Shown here: one piece after another, positions 36,807-44,742 of the stretch
How positions within the stretch are numbered: the stretch's first letter is position 1
How the letters are laid out: every line of letters starts with the position of its first letter
Source: Strigomonas culicis
Lineage: Eukaryota; Euglenozoa; Kinetoplastea; Trypanosomatida; Trypanosomatidae
NCBI GenBank assembly: GCA_000482145.1
Contig: AUXH01000044.1
Span: forward strand, 1-57,501
DNA length: 57,501 nt
Reading direction: 5' to 3'
Program-made: the position numbers and the translations under genes
Notes under the pieces: model-generated
Told to the model about the DNA's origin: nothing
Database searches by the model: none
The model's input: only the letters and a program-made list of their open reading frames with translations

Positions 36807-36870
36807 TAATCTGGGAACCAAATGATGGTTACAACGGCACTGTCGAGCGCATGTAACCGAGAAGAATTCC
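36807..36870 (-). ncRNA. H/ACA-like snoRNA candidate, copy B1
   Basis: On the minus strand: lower stem GGAATT with GGTTCC (two G-U pairs), pocket strands CTTCTC and ATCATTT, and upper stem GGTTACA with TGTAACC (seven perfect pairs) capped by GCGCT/AGTGC around a CGAC loop. The AGA box at 36812-36810 lies 14 bases after the upper stem, followed by TTA. This is independent in sequence from element A but has the same layout and box spacing. Confidence 0.55.
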
Positions 36871-37048
36871 TTTTTCCAGAGAAACAGAACAACTCATCGA
36901 GTGCTAAGAGAAGAAGGTGGAGGTGGTACACTAAAATGTGTCAATAAGCAGAAAACGTGTTGTTTAGACAAACTCTATTTGGTTCGTCTCGTTACAGAAC
37001 AACAGTAATAGTAAAAGTAGAGAACAATATCTTTGGAGCCATTTCAAG

Positions 37049-37138
37049 CCTCAGATCGGAGCGAAAGAGAAGGTTCAAACAGATTCATCAAACTGTGAAG
37101 TAAGGTGTTAGTAGTAACGGATGTTCCTTTTCATCAGG
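37049..37138 (-). ncRNA. C/D-like snoRNA candidate, copy B2
   Basis: Second copy of the element at 36679-36768, 370 bases away, with a single difference; C, C' and D boxes are conserved. Same caveats as for copy B1. Confidence 0.4.
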
Positions 37139-37176
37139 TGGTTGCATACGAAGCATTACATAAACCCAAAAGTGTA

Positions 37177-37240
37177 TAATCTGGGAACCAAATGATGGTT
37201 ACAACGGCACTGTCGAGCGCATATAACCGAGAAGAATTCC
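37177..37240 (-). ncRNA. H/ACA-like snoRNA candidate, copy B2
   Basis: Second copy of the element at 36807-36870. The one difference inside the hairpin changes an upper-stem C-G pair to a U-G pair, so pairing is kept. AGA box and pocket strands are identical. Confidence 0.55.
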
Positions 37241-37610
37241 TGAAATGAAAGGATTACTAAAAGTAGCAAACCACTAGAGAACCATAGAATATAGCGGTAC
37301 GAGAAGAGGAGGAGAGAGGAAAAGCATTGAGGACAAGCAGTGAATCAGCGTGTAATAAACCTTTCTTTTCCTGCTGGACGTATTGCTTCACTTCACTTGT
37401 TGCGTTACACTTCTTTTTTTGTTTTTGTTGTTGTTGTGCTGTTATTGGAGATTGTAAATGCATCTTGGGTACATCTAAGGAAAACAATATCATGTCATGT
37501 TGAACAGGTAGCTTTTAATAATTTAGCAAGCCAGACAACAGAGAAACACGATAAGAACATAGAGAACAGAGTGTAAAGAAAATCAGCGGTAATAGTGGTG
37601 TATGAACTGA

Positions 37611-38417
37611 CTACAAATCGAGTATCCACCCTTCTTCTTTCATACCGTTCTCTGTCTCTTGGAAGCGCTTCATCAGGTCTTCCATTTCAATTGATGATGG
37701 CACGTAGCGTGCCTTACCCTCTGCGACATCCTTCTCTATCCTCCCCATAGCAAAAACGGGTTTGATCGGGAAGAGGTGCATGACCTTGTTGCACTTGATA
37801 CTCTTCGTCTTTATCATGTTGAGCAGCACCTTCCGAAAGGAGCTGCTGAGATTGTGCACGCAGTCGTCCACGATGCAACTTCGCTTCAGCTCAAGTGTGT
37901 TCTCCACAAGGCGCAGAATCTCTTTTTGCACCTCGTCCTCTTTGCTGAAGTCCGTGATGGTGCCTGTCAGCGAACTGCGAATAATGTCTGAGCTGATAAC
38001 AATGGTGGACTTATGCACCTTCTCCAAGTACTGGTTGGCCCACCAGCTCTTCCCGCTTCCGTAGACACCCACCAGCAAGAGAATTGTCGGCAGTGATGAA
38101 TCTATCTGCTTGTGCTTACTACCGCTTCTCGACGACTTGTGCTTGCTGCTGCTACCGCTACCGCTGCCGGAGTTGCTGCGGCTGCTCTTGGCGCTGCTGC
38201 TCCCCCCATTGCTACTGCTGCGTCTGATCGAACTCGACGTGGATGATTTCTTGATGCGCTTGGAGTTGCTGTCGCCACCAAGGTACCGGGTGCAGAGGAG
38301 GCGCAGGAGAAACAACAGAGTGGCCAGAACTGCTGACGCTAAAAGGCCGAATACCTTCTTGTTGACCGTGCCGTGCGCCACGAGGTCCTTCAGTGCGGGC
38401 ATCGCACCGGATGGCAT
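37611..38417 (-). CDS. Membrane-anchored P-loop kinase (AAA_33/polynucleotide-kinase-like)
   Basis: 268 aa. Residues 22-41 form one hydrophobic helix near the N-terminus, followed by a Ser/Lys/Arg-rich linker (50-105). The kinase domain begins at about 110: P-loop GVYGSGKS (117-124), SSD with D144 and R147 in the place of the kinase SSDxxR motif, DDCVHN (184-189), and R226 and R237 as possible lid residues before VPSS. This resembles the P-loop kinase of T4 PNK/PNKP and zeta-type kinases. The substrate is unknown. The anchor predicts a kinase domain facing the cytosol or matrix. G+C looks clearly lower (about half, by eye) than in neighbouring genes, and it sits beside the repeat cluster, so it may be less conserved or recently arrived. 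Confidence 0.75.
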   Translation of the reverse strand: MPSGAMPALKDLVAHGTVNKKVFGLLASAVLATLLFLLRLLCTRYLGGDSNSKRIKKSSTSSSIRRSSSNGGSSSAKSSRSNSGSGSGSSSKHKSSRSGSKHKQIDSSLPTILLLVGVYGSGKSWWANQYLEKVHKSTIVISSDIIRSSLTGTITDFSKEDEVQKEILRLVENTLELKRSCIVDDCVHNLSSSFRKVLLNMIKTKSIKCNKVMHLFPIKPVFAMGRIEKDVAEGKARYVPSSIEMEDLMKRFQETENGMKEEGWILDL

Positions 38418-38837
38418 CTATTTGAGGTGTATCTTGATTTTTTTCGCAGTGTGCAGGGGAGAGAGAGAAAAAAAAATGAGTCACAGTGACGCTTAGCACT
38501 TTACAGTTCCACTTTTTCGTACGCATATTCTGACGTAAGAGTTGAAGAGCAGACAGTATTTTTTTTATCTTTGACACAAACAGAGTTTTAGTGAGGTTCT
38601 CTATAGGAAATTCATTATAATTCTATGTCTATCATACTTGTACTCTTACGCTCTCTATGTATATACCAAATTGACGTGTACGCGTTATTACAATCCCCTC
38701 GACGAAAACAAAAGACAGAGAGAGAGAAAAGAAGAGCAAGGCAGCCACCGCCATCCTACCTTTCCAACATCATCAAGAAGAAGTAGGTAGCAAATCAACG
38801 AAACACACACCGGGGCTCATACGGCGACATTTGCATT
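38418..38837. other. Intergenic region, VDAC-like gene to P-loop kinase
   Basis: AT-rich; no gene or RNA seen. It holds the leader of the kinase gene and the 3' UTR of the porin gene. Confidence 0.55.
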
Positions 38838-39917
38838 TTACGAATCGTTTTCCATCGAGAGCGAGACACCAAATTGGAAGGCACTCTTCTCCACTAACAT
38901 ATTCTTGTGCACTATCACGCTCCACCGCAGCGAGTCGCTAAAGGTGCCGCGCAGCGCCGTGGAGCAGACACCGCTGCTCTCTGCCTTGCAGGCCCACACG
39001 AGCGGTACGAGGGAGTCGGTCGGCAGAGGCGTCCGCGCGTCGGCCCGGCGGCTCGAGAAGAGGGTCGGCAGGCGCAGGCGGAGGCCCTGCATGAAACCCA
39101 CCGTCACGTTGGCGACGGACTGCGCAATGTCGAAGTTGTACGCACAGGCCATGGCGGTCGAGGGCGACAGCCGCTGCAGCACGGAGAGCCGCGCGGTCGA
39201 CCACACATCGCTCGCGCGGATCACCTTGCCGGCGACGGACCAGTTGACGCCGGTGAAGCCGACGCCCGCGTACATGACGTCGATCTGCTCCTTGCCGTTC
39301 TCGTGCTCTAGGAAGGAGATCTGCTGCCGCTCGAAGCCGCCGCCTAGCAAAAAGTTCACGAACGTGACGCCGCACTCCACCGCTAAGTTGTTGCTGCCGA
39401 GGCCGTTGCGCTGATAGCCCGCGGAGCCGTAGAAGTCGGCCGGCTGGTAGGAGATGTTGAAGGACGTGACGTCCTGGGAGGCAGGGGCAATGAAGTTGAC
39501 GGAGGCGCCGCCCTTGACGAGGAGCCCCTCGATCACGTCGCGGATGTGAAGGTCGGCGGAGGCCACGCCGGCACTGTCCACGCGGAGGTTCTGCTTCAGA
39601 CTACAGACCTTGGGCACGTCAAGGCCGAACGACAGCTTCACCTTGCCGAGCGTCGTTGCATCGCGGCGCACAAACATGCGTGGCGAGAAGCGCACGTAGT
39701 TGCCGCCGGGCGGGCTCAGCACCACCTCCTCGTCCGCGCCCTCCTCCAGCAGCGTGTTCCCGTCCCGTCCGGAAAAGAGGATCTTGCCACCGTTTGCCAG
39801 CTGTGAGTACTGGGTTGTTTTGATCGCGACAAAGAGACTGCAATCATCGCGAAACGTCTTGCGGAAAAGATCGTCCACAGATGTGAAGTACTCGTTGAGT
39901 GTCTTGGGCGCCTCCAT
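38838..39917 (-). CDS. VDAC-like beta-barrel porin of the mitochondrial outer membrane
   Basis: 359 aa from the ATG at 39917; the longer frame (to 40151) begins with UTR-like hydrophobic sequence. The N-terminus has a short amphipathic helix (LNEYFTSVDDLFRKTF) as in VDAC. The rest alternates polar and hydrophobic residues in strands of 8-12 residues (VKLSFGLDVPK, ASADLHIRDVIEG, AVECGVTFVNFLLGGGF, IDVMYAGVGFTGVNWSVAGKVI). The last strand, KSAFQFGVSLSM, fits the mitochondrial beta-signal (polar residue, Gly, hydrophobic-x-hydrophobic). It is longer than classical VDAC, which favours a VDAC-like paralogue over VDAC itself. Expected location: mitochondrial outer membrane. What it conducts is unknown. 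Confidence 0.75.
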   Translation of the reverse strand: MEAPKTLNEYFTSVDDLFRKTFRDDCSLFVAIKTTQYSQLANGGKILFSGRDGNTLLEEGADEEVVLSPPGGNYVRFSPRMFVRRDATTLGKVKLSFGLDVPKVCSLKQNLRVDSAGVASADLHIRDVIEGLLVKGGASVNFIAPASQDVTSFNISYQPADFYGSAGYQRNGLGSNNLAVECGVTFVNFLLGGGFERQQISFLEHENGKEQIDVMYAGVGFTGVNWSVAGKVIRASDVWSTARLSVLQRLSPSTAMACAYNFDIAQSVANVTVGFMQGLRLRLPTLFSSRRADARTPLPTDSLVPLVWACKAESSGVCSTALRGTFSDSLRWSVIVHKNMLVEKSAFQFGVSLSMENDS

Positions 39918-40366
39918 GCCTGACCGAGACGTAGATCCAATTGGAAAATGGCAAAAAAGAAGAAGAAGAAGAGAAGGAGCTCTTGGGTTCGTTCCTGTTG
40001 TTGTTTTAGTAAACTTGAGTTTAGAACACCTTGTTCTTGTAAACTGATCTATGCCCGAGTAGGTGTAGTATTGCTCTTTGATATGCTCACGAGCCCAAGA
40101 AAGACAAAAGGAGAACAGGAGAGAACAGAGGACACATATAATGAAGTCCACTTATCCGCTTAAGCATATTGAAGATCGCGTGATTGTTTTAACTCCACCC
40201 CACACCCACGAACTGCACCTCTTTCATATATACACTTCGTTTTATTCTGCAAGAAAAAAAAATGCGTTCAAAGGACAATAACAACAAGCTTTTTTTTTTG
40301 CTTGTATTTTTGATTCTCCATATTCTTTCCAACAACAACAACAGCAAAAAAACACCAACCATAATG
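39918..40366. other. Intergenic region, PIP kinase to VDAC-like gene
   Basis: AT-rich with a GA-rich plus-strand stretch at 39950-39980 next to the porin start, suited to be its pyrimidine tract. Nothing else seen. Confidence 0.55.
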
Positions 40367-41836
40367 TTATACAATAATAGAAGACATAAAGGAGATGAAG
40401 CGGGCAGCGTAGTCGTTTGGATTGGCACAGGAAATGCGCGCGTACCCGTTTCCCATACCCAAGAAAAACGTTTCCATGTGCTTGCGTAGATTGTATCGCT
40501 GTAGGATGTCAATAATACCAATGTAGTAGATCTCGCGGCTGAGGCCAGGCACCTCGTTGCTCAGCATCCCACCTTGGTATGCCGTGAGCTCCAGGACGGC
40601 GCCCTTGATCGGTGTGTCCATCTCCGGCACCGCAGTCGCGAAGGCACTGTGCGGGTCGACAAAGGAGGTGTTATTGGAGTGGCTGCTCACCCCATTACCC
40701 ACCCCTGACATGGTAACACCAATCGGACTGCCTGTGAAAGCGAAGGAGGTCGCCAGGCTGAGGGGCGCCGTGCTGGCGGTGTGGGCCTGCTGCACGGTGT
40801 GACCTGTTTGCGGCAGCTTGTGGATACCGATGAGAAAGGAGTAGTCCATGATGTGCGAGTTCTTGAGGAAGTCGCAGTCCTTGTGAATCTGCGAAATGAG
40901 GAGACGCCGCCGCTCAGCGCCGATGTGAATAGGGCTGTTGATGTCCAGGTCCTTTTGGGTGCACGTCGCCCGCTGCCGCTCCGAGTCGGTGGCGAAGCGA
41001 CCAATCGTGCTGCCCTTCAAGTCAAACTTTTCATGGATGGTGTTCGTCGTCGCAAACACGTTTTGCATAATCACGAAGCACTGCGTCTCTGAGCCAATGG
41101 TGAGCTTGTAGTGCCCGACGAAGTGCGGCAGCAGAGTGGAGTTGTTGTCCCGCACGTGGTAGTAATAGCGGTGCAGGATCTCGCGCAGGAAGTCGTTCTC
41201 CTCCTTGTTCATCGTCTTGATGACCCAATCACGGCCGCAGAAGAACAGATGCGCGGCCGACTTGCCCGGCGTGGGGATGCTGTGCCATGGGCTGTTCGTC
41301 AGCACGTCGCAGTAGGTCACCGCGTCCACATCGAAGAAGTCGCGGATATGCTGATAGCACATGGGAGAGTAGTCCGTGAAGGTGAAGGAGGCAGGGCCCA
41401 TATCCCCCGGCCCGTCGTAGGCGTCATCATCCTCACCCTCGGAGAGCGGGTGCATGGAGAGCCCGCTCTGTGACGATGGCGTTTCAATCATACTTGGAAA
41501 CCCGTTGCGGGGACCATCTACCCGCACGTCGCGGGACGACTTCACATGCGTCGCCTTGGGGCCGCAGCAGGACGGCCCGCTCCCGCTCGAGGTGGCCGTG
41601 AACCGCATTTTCGTCTTGATGGAAAAATCCTTCTGCGCGTGCAGCGAACGTCGTTTTCCTGGTCTCGAGATGTTGGTGATGCTCTTCACCAGTCCGGCCT
41701 TCAAGCAGCTGATGACCATCTTGGTAGCCTCGTTCTGCACCTCGTCGTTGACGCCCACGTCGACATCGCTGTCAGACGACCGTTCGCTATAGGCGTCGAA
41801 GCTCATCGCCGCGAGCAGTTCTCGATTGGTTGGCAT
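40367..41836 (-). CDS. PIP5K: Phosphatidylinositol phosphate kinase (PIP5K-type)
   Basis: 489 aa. Residues 1-150 are Ser-rich and probably disordered. The PIPK domain covers about 155-489: RDWVIKTMNKEENDFLREIL (ATP-site Lys near 207), KFDLKGSTIGR (270-280), QKDLDIN, FLKNSHIMDYSFLIGIH (MDYSFL at 330-335) and, near the C-terminus, YYIGIIDILQRY (the IID metal site), followed by RKHMETFFLG and an FISFMSSII end. These are the standard motifs of type I/II PIP kinases making PI(4,5)P2. A Ser/Thr-rich insert lies between the MDYSFL and IID motifs, shorter than in animal enzymes. It acts on plasma or flagellar-pocket membrane by analogy with T. brucei, where PIP5K is also a neighbour of RRP6 as I recall. 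Confidence 0.9.
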   Translation of the reverse strand: MPTNRELLAAMSFDAYSERSSDSDVDVGVNDEVQNEATKMVISCLKAGLVKSITNISRPGKRRSLHAQKDFSIKTKMRFTATSSGSGPSCCGPKATHVKSSRDVRVDGPRNGFPSMIETPSSQSGLSMHPLSEGEDDDAYDGPGDMGPASFTFTDYSPMCYQHIRDFFDVDAVTYCDVLTNSPWHSIPTPGKSAAHLFFCGRDWVIKTMNKEENDFLREILHRYYYHVRDNNSTLLPHFVGHYKLTIGSETQCFVIMQNVFATTNTIHEKFDLKGSTIGRFATDSERQRATCTQKDLDINSPIHIGAERRRLLISQIHKDCDFLKNSHIMDYSFLIGIHKLPQTGHTVQQAHTASTAPLSLATSFAFTGSPIGVTMSGVGNGVSSHSNNTSFVDPHSAFATAVPEMDTPIKGAVLELTAYQGGMLSNEVPGLSREIYYIGIIDILQRYNLRKHMETFFLGMGNGYARISCANPNDYAARFISFMSSIIV

Positions 41837-42223
41837 TAGGGAGCAGTGTTTTTGATGTTAGTCGTACGAGAGGTGGTACAGGAATAGTGGAAGTATGTAA
41901 CGTGTCGAATTGGTATTGTTATAACGTTACTGTACGCTTCTACACACACACACACACACACACATACACACACATATATATATATATATGTTTATGTACA
42001 CAAGTAAAAAAAAAAGAAGGAAGAAAGAGAGTGAGCGAGAGAGATGTAGAAAGATAAATGAGTAGAGCATTGAGCACAAGTAGCTAGAAGGCTACAGAAG
42101 AAGGACACCAACGTCGTCTAGCATAGCAAGTGTTTTTCAAAAGAGATGATGGGAGGTACATTTAATAGAGTTATGGATTATTAATCGACAAGAAAAATGA
42201 AGAACAATTAGAACCATAATAAG

Positions 42224-42263
<40 letters not shown>

Positions 42264-42296
42264 AACACATGTATAAGCGCGTTAGTCTTCCACCTA
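41837..42296. other. Intergenic region with two (CA)n microsatellites
   Basis: Contains CA runs at 41942-41964 (continuing into a TA run to 41989) and 42225-42259. On the minus strand these are TG/GT tracts. No gene recognised. Confidence 0.65.
42225..42259. repeat. (CA)n microsatellite
   Basis: Uninterrupted CA dinucleotide repeat of about 35 bases in the 3' UTR side of RRP6, the longest CA repeat in the window. Confidence 0.9.
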
Positions 42297-44462
42297 CTAT
42301 TTCTTTGCAGCCTTCTTCTTTGCCTGCTCTGCTTTTCTGTTCTTATCACCTGTACCGTACTTTTGGCGAAGCGAGACCGGTTCCGCCTTTTGCGGCACTG
42401 TTGGTGTTTCCACCTCTTCTTCTGGAGGCCGCGGCCGCTCCTCTGCCGCGACGGGCACGGGCGTCGCCACGCTTGTTACCGGTGCGTGCGACGCGTCGTC
42501 GCCGGCCTCCACCGGAGCCTCCTGGGTCCCCGCGCCCGCCTCCGCCTCGGTCTTCGGTTCCGTGCAGGGCGCCATTCGGCTGCGCAGGTCCTGGCCCTGC
42601 AGCGCGACGTGGTGCACCGGGCGCGCGGCGAGCCGGCGGCCGAGCTGGCGCATCGCCTGCAACCACGTCGAGGGCGCCGCGTCGCGCCACGTCGGCGGGG
42701 CCGGCGCCGCGGCCGCCCACAGCGGCAGCCCGACGCTGCTCTCGAGGCTCGGCAGCGTGCCGGTCATGGGCCGGTGCACGCCCACGGCGCGCTGCAGGCG
42801 GCGGCCGCGGCCCCCCGCGCCGGCGGTTGCCTCGTCCGCACCGCCCTGCTCCGCCTCCCCCGCCCTCGCGCCGCGCGCGGGCGGCTGGTCCCCGCCGGTG
42901 GCGTGCACCGCCGCGGCGACGAGGGCGACCACCGTGCCCGCCTCCTTGCGCATGGTCGCGCTGATGGGGTTGCAGCACTTTAGCACGTCCTTCACGGTCG
43001 TCGGCAGGTTGCACGCGATGGCGAGGACGCCGGACAGCTGCAGCACCGCGGCGGGGGAGTCATCCACCGTGCGCGCGACGGCGTCGCGCCAGTTGAACAC
43101 CTCGCGCGCGACCGTCTCCTGCAGGGGGCTGAGGCCGCCGAGGCTGCGGTAGAGCGCCGCCTTGTAGCTCTCCGCCGGGTCGAGGCGCGGCTTCTCGTAC
43201 AGCTCGAGCGACAGCTGGCGGCTCTCCTGGTAGACGTGGCGCAGCAGGTTGCCGACCGACGCGCGCGTCTCGCTGTTCAGCAGCAGCGCCTTGAGGCGGT
43301 CGTAGATGTAGAGCAGGTAGTGCGTGTCCTGCCGCGCGTAGTGCACCATCACGGCCGGGATCGGCCGCACGCGCCAGTCGGCGGTTTGGTACTGCTTGTC
43401 CAGCTTCACCTGGCAGAAGTGGTCGACGGCGAAGGCCAAGCTGTACGGCATGTGAAGCGCCTGCAGGGCGAGACCCGTGTCGAAGAAGTTGATGAGGTAG
43501 AGCCCAAAGTCTTTCTGCAGCCAGCGCACATCCTCTCGCGCCCCGTGGAAGACCTTGAGAATGTGGGGGTGCAGAAAGACGCTGGAAAGCAGGCGCATCG
43601 AGGAGCGCAGCTTGAGGCAGTCGATGATAATGTCCTCCGTGCGCGTGCTGATCTGCATGAGGCAGGTGAAGCCCAGGTAGGAGTAGAAGTCGTGGTGCTC
43701 CAGATCGACCGCGATCTCGGTCTCGTGCAGCAGCCGAGCGACGGTCTCCTTGAGCCCCTCGACCGTGTCGACAAACTTGAGCGGGCACGTGTCGAGCGGC
43801 ACCGGCGGCGTGTCCGCCTGGTGCACCATCTGCCCCTCCGGCATCGTGATGCGCTGGATCTGCTCCGCGAAAGGGTGCACGGCGGGCGTGCCGGTGTGCG
43901 TGCGGCCCTCCGCATCGTCGTAGACGGGCGTGAAGGGCCTGTCCGAGTTGTCCACCGGCGTGGCGAACGTCAGCTGCGGCCGCATAACCCCACGCGAGGT
44001 GCGCAGGGCGCCGCCGCCGCCACCGCGGTTACCGCTGCCATCCTCGATCGTCAGCTCGCCACCAAAGTGAACGGCGAGCTGCTCATGGGCGCTCATCTTG
44101 TTGCCCCGCACCTCGTCCAGCAGAGAGTCCACGTTCTCGAGGTAGGAGTCAATCGCCTCCATCACGACCGTCCGCTGTGTTTCGTTGAGCGTCGGCACCG
44201 CGTGCGGCGGCGTGTGCTCTTCTAAAATAGAAACCCGTCGCCGCTTGGGAAGCAGCCCACAGCAGGAGTCCATCAGCTGGATGAGAGTAACACTGTGGTC
44301 GCGAATGCGCTTGCGGAAGCCGGGAAATGCCTCGTGATACTCGTAGTCGTCCAACGGGAGCGCGGCGGCGGCTTTGCTGTATTCCTTCATGTCGAGGAAA
44401 GCGTGCCGCACGAGGTCGCGTGTCTGCGGCAGCTCCTCCTCGTCCGTGGTGGTTTTCTTCAT
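42297..44462 (-). CDS. RRP6: RRP6/EXOSC10 exosome-associated 3'-5' exonuclease
   Basis: 721 aa from the ATG at 44462; the longer frame (to 44705) crosses a CTCCCT-rich tract and an AG at 44484-44485. DEDDy exonuclease residues are in place: D253 and E255 (AVDLEHHDFYSYLGFTCLMQ), D311 (VFHGAREDVRWLQ), and Y375 and D379 (HYARQDTHYLLYIYDRL). WRVRPIP and DTHYLL are typical of RRP6. An HRDC-like helical domain follows (about 470-570). The N-terminal 200 residues contain a PMC2NT-like helical region used for exosome cofactor binding. The C-terminus is Ala/Pro-rich, ending in a Lys-rich tail (AKKKAAKK), a likely nuclear or RNA-binding signal. Role by homology: nuclear RNA trimming and decay with the exosome, including snoRNA 3' ends. 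Confidence 0.93.
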   Translation of the reverse strand: MKKTTTDEEELPQTRDLVRHAFLDMKEYSKAAAALPLDDYEYHEAFPGFRKRIRDHSVTLIQLMDSCCGLLPKRRRVSILEEHTPPHAVPTLNETQRTVVMEAIDSYLENVDSLLDEVRGNKMSAHEQLAVHFGGELTIEDGSGNRGGGGGALRTSRGVMRPQLTFATPVDNSDRPFTPVYDDAEGRTHTGTPAVHPFAEQIQRITMPEGQMVHQADTPPVPLDTCPLKFVDTVEGLKETVARLLHETEIAVDLEHHDFYSYLGFTCLMQISTRTEDIIIDCLKLRSSMRLLSSVFLHPHILKVFHGAREDVRWLQKDFGLYLINFFDTGLALQALHMPYSLAFAVDHFCQVKLDKQYQTADWRVRPIPAVMVHYARQDTHYLLYIYDRLKALLLNSETRASVGNLLRHVYQESRQLSLELYEKPRLDPAESYKAALYRSLGGLSPLQETVAREVFNWRDAVARTVDDSPAAVLQLSGVLAIACNLPTTVKDVLKCCNPISATMRKEAGTVVALVAAAVHATGGDQPPARGARAGEAEQGGADEATAGAGGRGRRLQRAVGVHRPMTGTLPSLESSVGLPLWAAAAPAPPTWRDAAPSTWLQAMRQLGRRLAARPVHHVALQGQDLRSRMAPCTEPKTEAEAGAGTQEAPVEAGDDASHAPVTSVATPVPVAAEERPRPPEEEVETPTVPQKAEPVSLRQKYGTGDKNRKAEQAKKKAAKK

Positions 44463-44483
44463 TTTGGTGCTTTCAATGGGATT

Positions 44484-44536
44484 CTTGCGCAAAGTGCGAG
44501 AGAAGGAGAGAGGGAGAGGGAGAGGGAGAGGGAAGT
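44484..44536 (-). promoter_or_regulatory. Predicted trans-splice acceptor of RRP6
   Basis: On the minus strand a CTCCCT-repeat pyrimidine tract (44536 to 44497) is followed by its first AG at 44485-44484, giving a 21-base leader to the ATG at 44462. Confidence 0.65.
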
Positions 44537-44742
44537 ACGAGGAGGATCTGATAAAGTAACGGTGTCCGTGTATGAGTGTTCCAGAAGACGAAAGCAGCAC
44601 CAACAGCAGTAACAACAATAGCAACAACAAAAAGTCGACATCTGACATACAAAATTGTAGAATCGTCCTTGTTTTGTGGGAAACAGAAGGACTGATAATA
44701 CGCATTTACGGTATCTAAAGCCCACAGCGCACGAGGCCACCC

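Larger units (their letters stand above)
36679..36871. repeat. 193-bp direct repeat, copy 1
   Basis: Repeated at 37049-37241 with about six differences in 193 bases by my count. Four of these cluster at 36785-36797, the spacer between the two candidate RNAs; the putative RNA parts are almost unchanged. Confidence 0.9.
37049..37241. repeat. 193-bp direct repeat, copy 2
   Basis: Direct repeat of 36679-36871. Its borders (CC just before TCAG on the left, GAATTCCT on the right) coincide with the ends of the candidate C/D and H/ACA elements. Confidence 0.9.
35795..37610. other. 1.8-kb intergenic region with duplicated snoRNA-like elements
   Basis: The longest gene-free stretch. It contains two kinds of duplicated element in the order A1, A2, B1, B2 (36377-37241), annotated below as snoRNA-like RNAs on the minus strand. 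The rest (35795-36376 and 37242-37610) is AT-rich with no gene I can support. It lies between the P-loop kinase gene (upstream) and the SET-like gene. Confidence 0.75.

Noticed and set aside
36379..37241. Repeats read as SIDER-type retroposon remnants
   Set aside because: The copies are too alike and too short, show no poly-A end or target duplication that I can see, and their borders match the small-RNA folds.
41942..42259. Microsatellites considered as CRISPR-like or satellite arrays
   Set aside because: They are simple dinucleotide repeats without spacer structure.
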